Assembly (NCBI GenBank): GCA_016283195.1
Contig: JAEEML010000035.1
Span: 1 to 14,605 of the forward strand
Direction of reading: 5' to 3'
Length of the DNA stretch: 14,605 nt
DNA from: Deltaproteobacteria bacterium
Lineage (GTDB): Bacteria > JAEEML01
The notes under the pieces are model-generated. The model saw only the letters and a program-made list of their open reading frames with translations. It searched no databases and was not told the DNA's origin. Shown here one piece after another: positions 7,731-14,605 of this stretch. Both the position numbers and the translations under genes were made by a program. The stretch's first letter is position 1. Every line of letters begins with the position of its first letter.

Positions 7731-8711
7731 TCATTCAAAATATTCAAAAGCGTCAATAATATCCAAATATACGCCGTCAAAACCGGCATCTATAATGCGC
7801 TGCAAATAGGAATCACGGCTCTTAAAAATAATTTTTTGCCAATTTTTATCCCAATAATGCACTTTATAATTTCCCGCCCAGGAACTGTTTTCCTTAGCTA
7901 ACCACTCCGGCGGCTGGCTTAACCAGTTTTTATCCCAATAATAGCGGTAATTTTCGGCTTCACCAATCGACATATACGCTAATATCAAGCGCTTGCCGCC
8001 GCCGGCTTTCTGCTTCAAAGGCAAGATTTCATCTGGCGTAAAAATTCGCCCGTCGCGATCAAATAAGTCCATAATAATTAAATCATAATTGGTGGCGGCG
8101 ACGGCAGCCAAAAATTCGGCGCGGGTAAATTTTTGCGAATTAATCAAATACATAAAATTTTTCACATCGCTTAGCCTATTAATATTATCGGTATTTTCCG
8201 CATACGGATGGCCGGGCGCAATGGTATCGAGCTCGCGGCTGAAGGCCACATATTCAATAAATCCCGCCTTTACAGCCTGCTCAAAAGAAGAGGCGAAATT
8301 ATGGGCTGTGCTGCAATAATCAGTACTCAAAATAGTTTTTTGCCTGCTTTTAGAGAGCTCCAATAAGGCCAATAATTCCTCAGTAACCTCCTTGGGCGTG
8401 GCCACATTATCAGCGCCGTCATAGCCATAAAAAAGCTCTTCCTGCCCATGCCCGTCAATAGCCGCCAGATAATCAAGCGCCACCTCGCCACCGGCCTCTC
8501 CATCAGCGGTAATTAATTCGGCGCCGTTTTGCGGAACAACTATAAAATCGGCTTTTGATTCATGAGCTTTCTTGCTGATATTTATAACAAAATCACGCAT
8601 TTCCTGCCTATAATCAATATTCTTTTGCTCCCCACCGCAGTGGCAAAATAAGAGAGCAGACAAAAAAATGGTGGCTAACATATTAAGCTGTTTTATAGCT
8701 TTAAATAACAT
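7731..8711 (-). CDS. TM1410/GH114-like TIM-barrel lipoprotein, apparently circularly permuted
   Basis: 326 residues. The N-terminus is basic and hydrophobic, ending LLFCHCGGEQ, which fits a lipoprotein signal with C23 or C25 as the lipidated Cys. The body carries hallmark motifs of the family related to TM1410/MJ1477 (COG2342, endo-alpha-1,4-polygalactosaminidase-like GH114): IVVPQNGAEL, AAIDGHGQEELFYGY, DLIIMDLFD, AYMSIGEAENYRYYW (E251 and E253), PEWL..EN..W.GNY.V.YWD, and GFDGVYLDIIDAFEYF at the C-terminus. In the usual order, as I remember it, SIGEAE...GFDGVYLD precedes PQNG...GYxG; here the PQNG half (about 34-165) comes first and the SIGEAE half (about 182-326) last. The length equals one full barrel. 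Start ATG 8711 has GGGGG upstream with about 10 nt spacing. It lies 67 nt after sbcC on the same strand and is convergent with the giant gene (64-nt gap, no clear terminator). It may cleave an alpha-galactosaminoglycan at the cell surface; substrate unproven. Confidence 0.8.
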   Translation of the reverse strand: MLFKAIKQLNMLATIFLSALLFCHCGGEQKNIDYRQEMRDFVINISKKAHESKADFIVVPQNGAELITADGEAGGEVALDYLAAIDGHGQEELFYGYDGADNVATPKEVTEELLALLELSKSRQKTILSTDYCSTAHNFASSFEQAVKAGFIEYVAFSRELDTIAPGHPYAENTDNINRLSDVKNFMYLINSQKFTRAEFLAAVAATNYDLIIMDLFDRDGRIFTPDEILPLKQKAGGGKRLILAYMSIGEAENYRYYWDKNWLSQPPEWLAKENSSWAGNYKVHYWDKNWQKIIFKSRDSYLQRIIDAGFDGVYLDIIDAFEYFE

Positions 8712-8778
8712 TTATTAACTACCCCCTTAGCGCTGCTATCGCCGAATTAAACTGAATACTTTCGCTTAATTTTCCTAT

Positions 8779-11583
8779 CTATACTTCAATCTGCACATGG
8801 CTGATTCTGTTTTCGTCTTTTTTCACCCGCACTATTTTATCAATTTTGTGCTCCAGTTCGCTCACATGGCTGATAATGCCCACCAGGCGCTCACCGGCCA
8901 AATTTTGCAAAGTACTTACGGCCAGCCTTAAGCTCTCGTCATCGAGCGAGCCAAAACCTTCATCAATAAACATTGTATCAAGCTGAATACCACCGGCCGA
9001 GCTTTGCACTTCATCGGCCAGCCCCAAAGCCAGTGAGAGCGAGGCCAAAAAGCTTTCGCCGCCGCTAAGTGTCTTCACCTCACGCTCTTTGCCGCTGGCG
9101 TGGTCAAGCACATTTAAATCCAGGCCAAACTGATTCCTCTTATTGCTCACCTCCAGACGGCGCACCAATTCATATTGGCCGTTTGAAAGGCAGTGAAAAC
9201 GAATATTGGCGCGGCTTATTATGCGGTCAAAATATGCGGCTTGGACATAAGTTTCGAGCATCACCTTCCCCTGGCCGGAAAGGGCGCCGCTCGCCGCGGA
9301 ATAAAGATTTTTTATCCAGTCCCGCCGCCGGCATTGCTTTATATGCTCGTCGCCTAAGCGCTTAATTTCTGCTAAAGAATTTTCATTTTGGGCCAGGCGA
9401 GCGGCAATAGCACTCTGGGCCGCAATCAGCTCACTGTGCTCGGTAGCGGCTTGCTTGCGGCTAAATTGCAACATGGCCATATCATATTGCGGAGCCCCTT
9501 TAAGTTGGGCCGTAAGCGTCTCTTCTGTAGCCTTAAGTTCGCTCATCTTTTTTTCGGAGGCCAAAAATTCGCCGCGGGCCCTTTCTAGTTCAAGCCTGGA
9601 GCTCTCCAGCGCCTCCATAGCGGTACGTATCTCTTTTTCGGCGGCACTTTTAGTTGGCAAAGAGAGCTTCTGCGCCAGCTCGTTAGCGGCTACTTTAAGG
9701 GCCTCTACCGCAGCCTTAAGAGCGGAGATATCCGCTTCAAGTTTGGAATTATAATTATTTAACTTTTCAAATTCCTTGCGCTTTTCAGGAATACTTTTAT
9801 TAAGAAGCTCTTGGCGCTTTTCGCGCACTTCCTCCGCTTTTATAGCCGCTCTTAGCTCGGCAATCCGCTGGTGTCCGGCGGCATATTCACTATTGCCGCG
9901 CTCGCGTGCCTCTTTAAGAGAACATTCACCAAAAAGCTCCCGCACCAGTAGCCCCACCGCTGCCTCTTTTTCCGCCAGCTGCCCTTTCCCACTGGCAGCC
10001 GCTCCGTTTTTTTGTGCACGCAGAGCTTCGGCCTGAGTTAATTTCTCTTTGAGCGCTTCAAGTTCCGCCTGGCTCGGAGCCTTAAACGACTTAGACGCCT
10101 TCTGGGGATGATTTTTTGAACCACACACCGGGCAAGGTTCACCATCACTTAAGGCTTCCGCCATAATGCCGGCCTGCTCATTCAAAAATGCCCGGTTTTT
10201 CCGTTCATATTCGTCTCTTTTTTGCTGATATAGCGCATCAGCAGCCTGATACTCTTCCTGGGCTCTGGTAAAAGCCGCGGCCAGGGCCATCAGCTCTTTG
10301 ACATTTTTCCCCACTTTAATTAGCTCATTTTGCCTGGCGTCAAGCTTATCAAGTTCACTTATTAATTGCTGCTTTTTAGCACCAACATCCCCTAAAGCGC
10401 CATATTCCTCTTCCATACTCAAGATGCTTGTTTTAATATTTTCCGCGCTTTTTAGGTTTTTCTTTAGTTCGGCCGTAAGCTCGGTAATTTCATTTTCTTT
10501 TTTTAATAATTCACGGCGCTCTTCTTCCAGCTTGTCGTATTCGGGAAGAGAATTTTTGAGCAATAAAATACGCTCTTGCCGAGCGTTACGCTCCGGCTCC
10601 CGCTCTTCGGCAACCCTTTTGGCCTCCGCCAGCAAGGTATGTTTCTGCACGGTTTTTTCCAACTCTAAACTAACTTTTTTAAGATCTGCGCCCATTTTTT
10701 CGCAAGTCTGGGCGCGCCCGAGTTCCCGATCCAGATCGGCCAGCCGCTCAGCGCCGGCAGCAATTTTTTGCCGCATATTCCCAAGTGTTTCTCGGTCTTC
10801 TGCCAAAAGTTCCGCTAGCAAAGCACCGGCCCCCGGCCAGTCGCCGACTTGTTTTAGTGCTGCGAGCTCCTTGAGCTGCTTAAGTTCCGCAAGCCGTGAT
10901 GAGTCGGCAGCACACTGCATCTGGGCCATTAACGCCGCCAGAGCGGATTCCCGGTCACTACACTCCTTAACAATTGCTGCTGTCTGTTCTTTAAGCTCGA
11001 GCTGCAAAGCGGCAAATTTATCGGTCAAAAAGATCTTGCGGAAAATTTTTTGGCGCTCATCGGTAGAAGCGAGCAAGAGCTTCATAAAATCGCCCTGGGC
11101 AATCATGGCTATTTTGGTAAATTGGTCGCGATCTATGCCGATAATATCCCTAATAGCACTGCTCACCTCTTTTTCTTTAGTAACCACGCGGCCTTTAGAA
11201 GAAAGGCGCCCATCCGGCCCTGGGCAGTAGAGAGTAACAGAGGCTGCCTCCGTAGTCGTTCCGCCGCCGCGCAGCTTGAGGCGCTCATACTCCGGACTGC
11301 GGCAAATACGATATTCCAGGCCGGCATAGAGAAAAGTCAAATCTACTTCGGTTTTGGTTTCCGGTTTGGCATTTAATGAGCGAAAAAGTTTGGCATCGTC
11401 ACGGCTATCACCGCTGGCCCGCCCAAAAAGAGCATAGGTAATAGCATCAAAAATTGTCGTCTTGCCGGCACCGGTATCGCCGGTAATAAGGTAGAGCCCA
11501 CTTTCTCCCAATTTATAAAGGTCAATTTCCGAGCGCTCGGCATAGGGGCCGAAAGCGGAGATAACAAGCCTGGTAGGTCTCAT
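8779..11583 (-). CDS. sbcC: Exonuclease subunit SbcC (Rad50-like ATPase)
   Basis: 934 residues from ATG 11583, which overlaps the sbcD stop as ATGA and has GGGGGG 4 nt upstream; an in-frame TTG at 11595 is less likely. This is the SMC-family ATPase that with SbcD forms a nuclease cutting hairpins and processing double-strand ends. Visible motifs: MRPTRLVISAFGPY start typical of Rad50/SbcC; Walker A GDTGAGKT at 35-42; Q-loop region IAMIAQGDFMKLLLAS; long charged Ala/Glu/Lys/Leu coiled-coil arms before and after the zinc hook CPVCG (C484, C487); ABC signature LSGGES at 839-844; Walker B with MFIDEGFGSLD (D874, E875); H-loop His906 in IISHVSEL. All catalytic elements are intact. Length is on the short side compared with the roughly 1050 residues of E. 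coli SbcC, the difference being in the coiled coils. Cytoplasmic. Confidence 0.97.
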   Translation of the reverse strand: MRPTRLVISAFGPYAERSEIDLYKLGESGLYLITGDTGAGKTTIFDAITYALFGRASGDSRDDAKLFRSLNAKPETKTEVDLTFLYAGLEYRICRSPEYERLKLRGGGTTTEAASVTLYCPGPDGRLSSKGRVVTKEKEVSSAIRDIIGIDRDQFTKIAMIAQGDFMKLLLASTDERQKIFRKIFLTDKFAALQLELKEQTAAIVKECSDRESALAALMAQMQCAADSSRLAELKQLKELAALKQVGDWPGAGALLAELLAEDRETLGNMRQKIAAGAERLADLDRELGRAQTCEKMGADLKKVSLELEKTVQKHTLLAEAKRVAEEREPERNARQERILLLKNSLPEYDKLEEERRELLKKENEITELTAELKKNLKSAENIKTSILSMEEEYGALGDVGAKKQQLISELDKLDARQNELIKVGKNVKELMALAAAFTRAQEEYQAADALYQQKRDEYERKNRAFLNEQAGIMAEALSDGEPCPVCGSKNHPQKASKSFKAPSQAELEALKEKLTQAEALRAQKNGAAASGKGQLAEKEAAVGLLVRELFGECSLKEARERGNSEYAAGHQRIAELRAAIKAEEVREKRQELLNKSIPEKRKEFEKLNNYNSKLEADISALKAAVEALKVAANELAQKLSLPTKSAAEKEIRTAMEALESSRLELERARGEFLASEKKMSELKATEETLTAQLKGAPQYDMAMLQFSRKQAATEHSELIAAQSAIAARLAQNENSLAEIKRLGDEHIKQCRRRDWIKNLYSAASGALSGQGKVMLETYVQAAYFDRIISRANIRFHCLSNGQYELVRRLEVSNKRNQFGLDLNVLDHASGKEREVKTLSGGESFLASLSLALGLADEVQSSAGGIQLDTMFIDEGFGSLDDESLRLAVSTLQNLAGERLVGIISHVSELEHKIDKIVRVKKDENRISHVQIEV

Positions 11584-12767
11584 TCTGCCCCCCAAATTTT
11601 TTCAATAATACCGCGTAAAAATTCGCTTTCTTCCGCATTTAGTTCGCGTTTTGTCATCTCTAAAAAAAAGGCGCTAAAAAGCTCAAGCGGGCTCTTTTGC
11701 TCAACTTTGGCAATGTCCATAGTGATTTTTTGGCTGCGGGTACGCTCGTTATCATAATCCAGCATCATTAAATTGCTATATATGCCGCGCAGTTTCAAAG
11801 CCGCATCCGTTATATCGTTCTCATCGGTTAGTTTTACATAAATATAATCATCGGCTTTTAGCCCCATAGCCAATTGCTTTTGCCGAAACTCCGGAGAAAT
11901 TATTTCGGCAAAACTCCCTTTAATTTCACGAAGTTCGTGGTTTGGTAGCAGGGGTATTTCGCGCATTATTATAGGCGCCAATTTGCCTTCTTGCGCCTCG
12001 CCTAGCTCCACTACCGTTAGGGATTTCCGCTGCCCGGCTTCCGAGAGGGAATACTTTAGCGGCGTACCGCTATAGCGCACACGAACCTGCCCAGCCGCAT
12101 CGTAAGCCACATTTTGCGCTTTATGAATATGGCCGAGGGCCACATAATCAAAGCCGGCAAAAACCGCCGCCTCGACATTATCGAGCCCGCCCACGTTTTC
12201 TTCTGATTCGCTTCTTTCGGCACCTGTTACAAATTGGTGCGCCAAAAGCACATTGCGTCGCCCGGCCTTAAAGTTCATCTTACTAAGGCTAAGACGCACA
12301 GCCGAGGTATAATCGGTCACTTTACTGCGCTCTTCAGCGCTCTGCAGACCGGCCCGCACCACTGCCGGGCGCACAAAAGGCAGCAGCCAAATATCAACTG
12401 CGCCAAACTCATCCTGAAGAGTCACCGGAGTAAAAGTGCCGGAATAGAGCGGCGACATATAGATATTCTCATTCTCCATGAGCCGCCCGCCGAAAGCCAG
12501 GCGTTCAGCCGAATCATGATTGCCGCAAAGGACAAACACTTTGGTGCCAGTAGCCGCCAGAGCCACCAAAAAATCATCTAAAAGGCTCACCGCCTCGGCC
12601 GGCGGCACCGCTTTGTCATAAATATCGCCGGCGATAAAGAGGGCATCCGGCTTTTCAGCTTTAACAGCCGTCAAAATAGCTTGCAAAATATGCTGCTGCT
12701 CGCTAAGCATCGAGCGTTCGCACACTCTCTTGCCGATATGTAAATCTGCCGTATGGATAAATTTCAC
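11580..12767 (-). CDS. sbcD: Exonuclease subunit SbcD (Mre11-like phosphodiesterase)
   Basis: 395 residues, GTG start. This is the nuclease partner of SbcC: a two-metal (Mn) phosphoesterase with 3'-5' exonuclease and hairpin endonuclease activity. The calcineurin-like metal motifs are all present: D8-x-H10 (TADLHIG), GDIYD with D48, GNHDS with N83-H84-D85, a later AHQF with H177, and GHIH with H213 and H215. The last third, after about residue 270, is the C-terminal dimer/SbcC-binding region and is less conserved. The stop codon overlaps the sbcC start by 4 nt, indicating translational coupling of a sbcDC operon. Nothing unusual in length or motifs. Confidence 0.97.
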   Translation of the reverse strand: MKFIHTADLHIGKRVCERSMLSEQQHILQAILTAVKAEKPDALFIAGDIYDKAVPPAEAVSLLDDFLVALAATGTKVFVLCGNHDSAERLAFGGRLMENENIYMSPLYSGTFTPVTLQDEFGAVDIWLLPFVRPAVVRAGLQSAEERSKVTDYTSAVRLSLSKMNFKAGRRNVLLAHQFVTGAERSESEENVGGLDNVEAAVFAGFDYVALGHIHKAQNVAYDAAGQVRVRYSGTPLKYSLSEAGQRKSLTVVELGEAQEGKLAPIIMREIPLLPNHELREIKGSFAEIISPEFRQKQLAMGLKADDYIYVKLTDENDITDAALKLRGIYSNLMMLDYDNERTRSQKITMDIAKVEQKSPLELFSAFFLEMTKRELNAEESEFLRGIIEKIWGAE

Positions 12768-13044
12768 CTTGGACTCCTTTCAGCTTTGTCATTTTTAGCG
12801 CAATACAAAGTTCTATAAAAGGTAAAAATTCTCTTTGCCGTTTTTAAGAGGCAGTGAATTTTTATCAAGCCTTTTTAGTAGCCCAAAGACCGCCCAACAT
12901 GGCCATATTGGCGGAAGCATTCGCTTGCACCACCCAAGAGCCGATTAAAAGAATAAGTTCCTATAAAGAGCTCCTCTTATATAGCCTATATTTTAACAAA
13001 AGTGGGTTAATTTTTTAGTAAAAGCCTAAAGTGCGAAAAAATGA
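12768..13044. other. AT-rich intergenic region between sbcDC and the FIST-like operon
   Basis: This 277-nt gap separates two minus-strand units, so the sbcD promoter should lie here. I see no convincing -35/-10 pair. A small imperfect palindrome (AAGAG-CTC-CTCTT, 12966-12978) sits in an AT-rich stretch (TATATAGCCTATATTTT) and might be an operator, but it is weak. A short coding-like frame on the minus strand ends at 12865; it lacks a credible start. No strong terminator follows the FIST-like gene. No tRNA or other recognisable RNA was seen. Confidence 0.4.
12774..12780 (-). promoter_or_regulatory. Ribosome-binding site for the GTG start of sbcD
   Basis: On the minus strand AAAGGAG is followed by TCCAAG and then GTG (12767), a 6-nt spacing. 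The product reads MKFIHTADLHIG from this GTG, matching the usual SbcD N-terminus, so the non-ATG start is well supported. Confidence 0.8.
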
Positions 13045-14031
13045 TTAGTTATCAAATACATCAAGGGCGACATTGGTGTGATTAAGGAGTTGGTAACAAA
13101 TTTCGCCGCCGGTGAAGGGCCCAACAACAGCTGCGCCCCGCTTGCCGAATAAATCACCATCAACAAGAATTGAGCCGCAAGAGCAAGTAAAGACACGGTC
13201 GGCACCTGGAATATCTTCGTATTTATCGCTAATTTCTTTGAGACTGTCGCCAACCGGCCTGGCTAAGTGATATTTTACATCTTTGAATAGCGGCGCATAG
13301 CAGGTAACCACACCGGTTTTCTCATCAAAAGTATATGCCACATTAACAGAAATACCGGAATAATCGGTCATGAGCGGCAAACGCGAAGATTCTTTATGAG
13401 CCATTATATATTTGAAAAAATTCTCTTTTTTGCCATTAACCAGCACATCGCCGATGACAGCATTTGTAGTTTTCTCCACTTCAATAACATCGCCATCACT
13501 CTCAACATAGGGGTTAATAGAAGAAGCTTCGGTGATTTTATTATTCGGTAACTCTACATGGAGAACAACGGCCTCTTCATACAAAGGCTTGCCGCTATTA
13601 CAAAAAACAGCGGCTTTCTTAGTAGCTTGGTCTTCATAGCGAACCATAGAAACCCAGCCGACTACCGGTTTTTGGGCAAATCCTTCAATTTGCATGGCAT
13701 TGCCGAAAAAGTCGATCCAGAAATTGCTGCGCTGAGGAACTATAATAATGCTATAGCCATGAGAGTAAGCATCATTATAAATATTTTTAATTGTCTCGGC
13801 TGTATAAGATACGGCCTTGGCATTTAGAGCATAGGCGGGGATTTCTTTAACATATATTTTATCTTCACAGATGCAGCCGCCCTCCGGGGTCATAAAGTAA
13901 GGTGTTGTTCCGCCAATCCACTTTCCGGCCGGCAATTGGGAGAGCAAGGATTCCACACCGGCAAGAGATAAAACTTTGCCAGCATTAATCATAGCACTTA
14001 CTTCAGCAACAGAATATAAGACTTTTTTCAT
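13045..14031 (-). CDS. FIST-like domain protein of unknown function
   Basis: 328 residues from ATG 14031, preceded by AGGAGA; an in-frame GTG at 14043 is possible but would place the ribosome-binding site inside the gene. There is no signal peptide or membrane segment, so it is probably cytoplasmic. The N-terminus has AGKWIGGTTPYFM and later SIIIVPQRSNFW. The C-terminus has FTCSCGSILVDGDLFG...GPFTGGEICYQLLNHTNVAL, which resembles the end of FIST_C sensory domains (small Cys motif, then G-x-x-T-x-G-E). From memory it matches a family of roughly 330-residue FIST-like proteins without known role (possibly DUF6976); I could not check this. FIST domains are usually small-ligand sensors joined to signalling modules, but none is attached here. 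It lies 8 nt after the stop of the small upstream gene and is likely co-expressed with it. Confidence 0.8.
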   Translation of the reverse strand: MKKVLYSVAEVSAMINAGKVLSLAGVESLLSQLPAGKWIGGTTPYFMTPEGGCICEDKIYVKEIPAYALNAKAVSYTAETIKNIYNDAYSHGYSIIIVPQRSNFWIDFFGNAMQIEGFAQKPVVGWVSMVRYEDQATKKAAVFCNSGKPLYEEAVVLHVELPNNKITEASSINPYVESDGDVIEVEKTTNAVIGDVLVNGKKENFFKYIMAHKESSRLPLMTDYSGISVNVAYTFDEKTGVVTCYAPLFKDVKYHLARPVGDSLKEISDKYEDIPGADRVFTCSCGSILVDGDLFGKRGAAVVGPFTGGEICYQLLNHTNVALDVFDN

Positions 14032-14039
14032 GATTCTCC

Positions 14040-14273
14040 TCACGCGTGACCTAAAATATTAAGGATATCTTTCTTCACGCTTGGTAATTGTTGGTTATTA
14101 AGATACAAATTGAACAATTCGTGAACACTGCTGGATATTTTACTTTTGTCGTATTTAATATCCATCTTCAGCCGCGACAGCAATATATTGGCCGCCAAAA
14201 AGTTTAATTTTATTAATTTGTCTCCAAGGATCAGCTCTTTCCAGATAGGATTATTGATGTCACTAGCAATCAC
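14040..14273 (-). CDS. Small helical protein of unknown function
   Basis: 77 residues starting at GTG 14273, with AGGAG 6 nt upstream. I do not recognise it. The sequence is Leu/Ile/Asn/Lys-rich and looks mainly alpha-helical (NPIWKELILGDKLIKLNFLA, ILLSRLKMDI, then HELFNLYLNN and VKKDILNILG). It has no Cys, signal peptide or obvious membrane segment. Its TGA overlaps the ribosome-binding region of the FIST-like gene, so the two form a tight operon and may act together, for instance as a partner or regulator. It is more AT-rich than the sbcDC region. The good ribosome-binding site and close spacing make it likely to be a real gene. Confidence 0.7.
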   Translation of the reverse strand: MIASDINNPIWKELILGDKLIKLNFLAANILLSRLKMDIKYDKSKISSSVHELFNLYLNNQQLPSVKKDILNILGHA

Positions 14274-14333
14274 AGTGAACTCCTCAATGCTGAATGTTTA
14301 GGACATCTCCCCCCGGGTGGGAGCAACAAAATT

Positions 14334-14362
14334 AATGTGACATATAAAAAATGAAGTGTCAA
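14334..14362 (-). promoter_or_regulatory. Candidate promoter for the two-gene operon
   Basis: On the minus strand a perfect TTGACA box (14362-14357) lies about 85 nt before the GTG of the 77-residue gene. With a 17-nt spacer the -10 would be CACATT, a poor match, in an AT-rich stretch that also contains TATATG and CATTAA. It sits just after the rRNA terminator, where a new promoter would be expected. The -35 is convincing, the -10 is not. Confidence 0.35.
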
Positions 14363-14376
14363 CAGCAAAAAAGGGC

Positions 14377-14409
14377 AAAAAAAAAGCCCCTTTCGGGGCT
14401 AATTTTTTT
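14377..14409 (-). terminator. Rho-independent terminator of the 5S/rRNA operon, usable in both directions
   Basis: A perfect GC-rich stem AGCCCC / GGGGCT (14385-14390 and 14395-14400) with a TTTC loop is flanked by A9 on the left and AATTTTTTT on the right. Read on the minus strand it is a stem with a GAAA tetraloop followed by a run of nine U. It lies about 65 nt downstream of the 5S 3' end and before the next minus-strand gene, as expected for the end of an rRNA operon. Confidence 0.9.
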
Positions 14410-14417
14410 CCCAAGTT

Positions 14418-14453
14418 CCCCCTCGCTATTTTCGTAAGAAAATGGAGAGGGGG
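14418..14453. repeat. REP-like imperfect palindrome between 5S rRNA and terminator
   Basis: CCCCCTC (14418-14424) pairs with GAGGGGG (14447-14453), and inside it ATTTTC (14428-14433) pairs with GAAAAT (14438-14443) around a GTAA loop; a 3-nt mismatch separates the stems. To its right comes CTAGGGGGTGAGG. On the minus strand this reads CCTCACCCCCTAGCCCCCTC, a type of string seen in dispersed palindromic repeats of many bacteria. It may be a REP/MITE-like element or an rRNA processing stem. Only one copy is in the window. Confidence 0.5.
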
Positions 14454-14463
14454 CTAGGGGGTG

Positions 14464-14595
14464 AGGCTCTGGCAGCTACCTACTCTCCCACAGCCTTACA
14501 GCTGCAGTACCATCGGCGCTAGAGGGCTTAACTACCGAGTTCGGGATGGTACTGCAGCTGTAAGGCTGTGGGAGAGTAGGTAGCTGCCAGAGCCT
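14464..14595. repeat. Perfect 51-bp inverted repeat of the 5S rRNA 3' end
   Basis: Bases 14464-14514 are the exact reverse complement of 14545-14595, with a 30-nt spacer containing 5S loop B/C sequence. In addition 14591-14605 repeats 14492-14506 (AGCCTTACAGCTGCA), so the sequence re-enters the left arm at the very end. The right arm is a 5S 3' end on the plus strand. This is probably a fold-back chimera rather than native structure. Confidence 0.95.
14466..14549 (-). rRNA. rrf: 5S ribosomal RNA, 3' part only
   Basis: On the minus strand the sequence CCATCCCGAACTCGG, then AGTTAAGCCCTCTAGCGCC, GATGGTACTGC, GTGGGAGAGTAGG and CTGCCAGAGCC is the conserved order of 5S rRNA from loop C to the 3' end. 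About 84 of roughly 117 nt are present. The 5' third is absent: upstream of CCATCCC the sequence turns into the reverse complement of the 3' part. A 16S-23S-5S operon presumably lies to the right in the true genome. Confidence 0.9.
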
Positions 14596-14605
14596 TACAG
14601 CTGCA

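Noticed and set aside
10298-11230. 310-codon plus-strand open frame inside sbcC
   Set aside because: Ser/Phe/Leu-rich complement of coiled-coil Glu/Lys/Leu codons; sbcC is certain on the other strand.
14545-14595. A second 5S rRNA 3' end on the plus strand
   Set aside because: It is an exact inverted copy of the minus-strand 5S end with no 5' part, best explained by fold-back rather than a real second gene.

Overview
The window looks like a piece of a Myxococcota-type (deltaproteobacterial) genome. The main clue is a surface protein whose C-terminus reads like a MYXO-CTERM sorting signal: a Cys motif, then a hydrophobic segment, then Arg-rich residues. It also carries very long Cys-rich repeat proteins with thrombospondin-3-like Asp/Gly repeats and a von Willebrand A domain, a style common in that phylum. 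This is inference from protein style; no complete marker gene is present.

Left half (1-7666, + strand): two surface-protein genes, probably one transcription unit. The first is cut by the window start and ends in the sorting signal. The second, 13 nt downstream, encodes a 2232-residue putative lipoprotein. Its order is: about 24 four-Cys modules, Ca-binding-type Asp/Gly repeats, an unassigned region, Trp-Cys modules, a vWA domain with an intact MIDAS-like motif, then further Cys-rich repeats. Together they suggest a calcium-dependent, disulfide-rich adhesion or surface system.

Middle (7731-12767, - strand): sbcD and sbcC overlap by 4 nt and encode the Mre11/Rad50-like nuclease/ATPase pair. 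Downstream on the same strand is a lipoprotein of the TM1410/GH114-like TIM-barrel family. Its two halves appear swapped relative to the family order I remember, so it is a candidate natural circular permutation and the most interesting protein in the window. It is convergent with the giant surface gene.

Right end (13045-14605, - strand): a small helical protein of unknown function and a FIST-like protein form a tight two-gene operon. Upstream of them lie a plausible -35 box, a strong intrinsic terminator, a REP-like palindrome and the 3' two thirds of a 5S rRNA gene. The 5' part of the 5S is replaced by an exact 51-bp inverted copy of its own 3' part. That looks like a fold-back chimera or contig-end artefact, so the last ~130 bases should not be trusted as genome structure.
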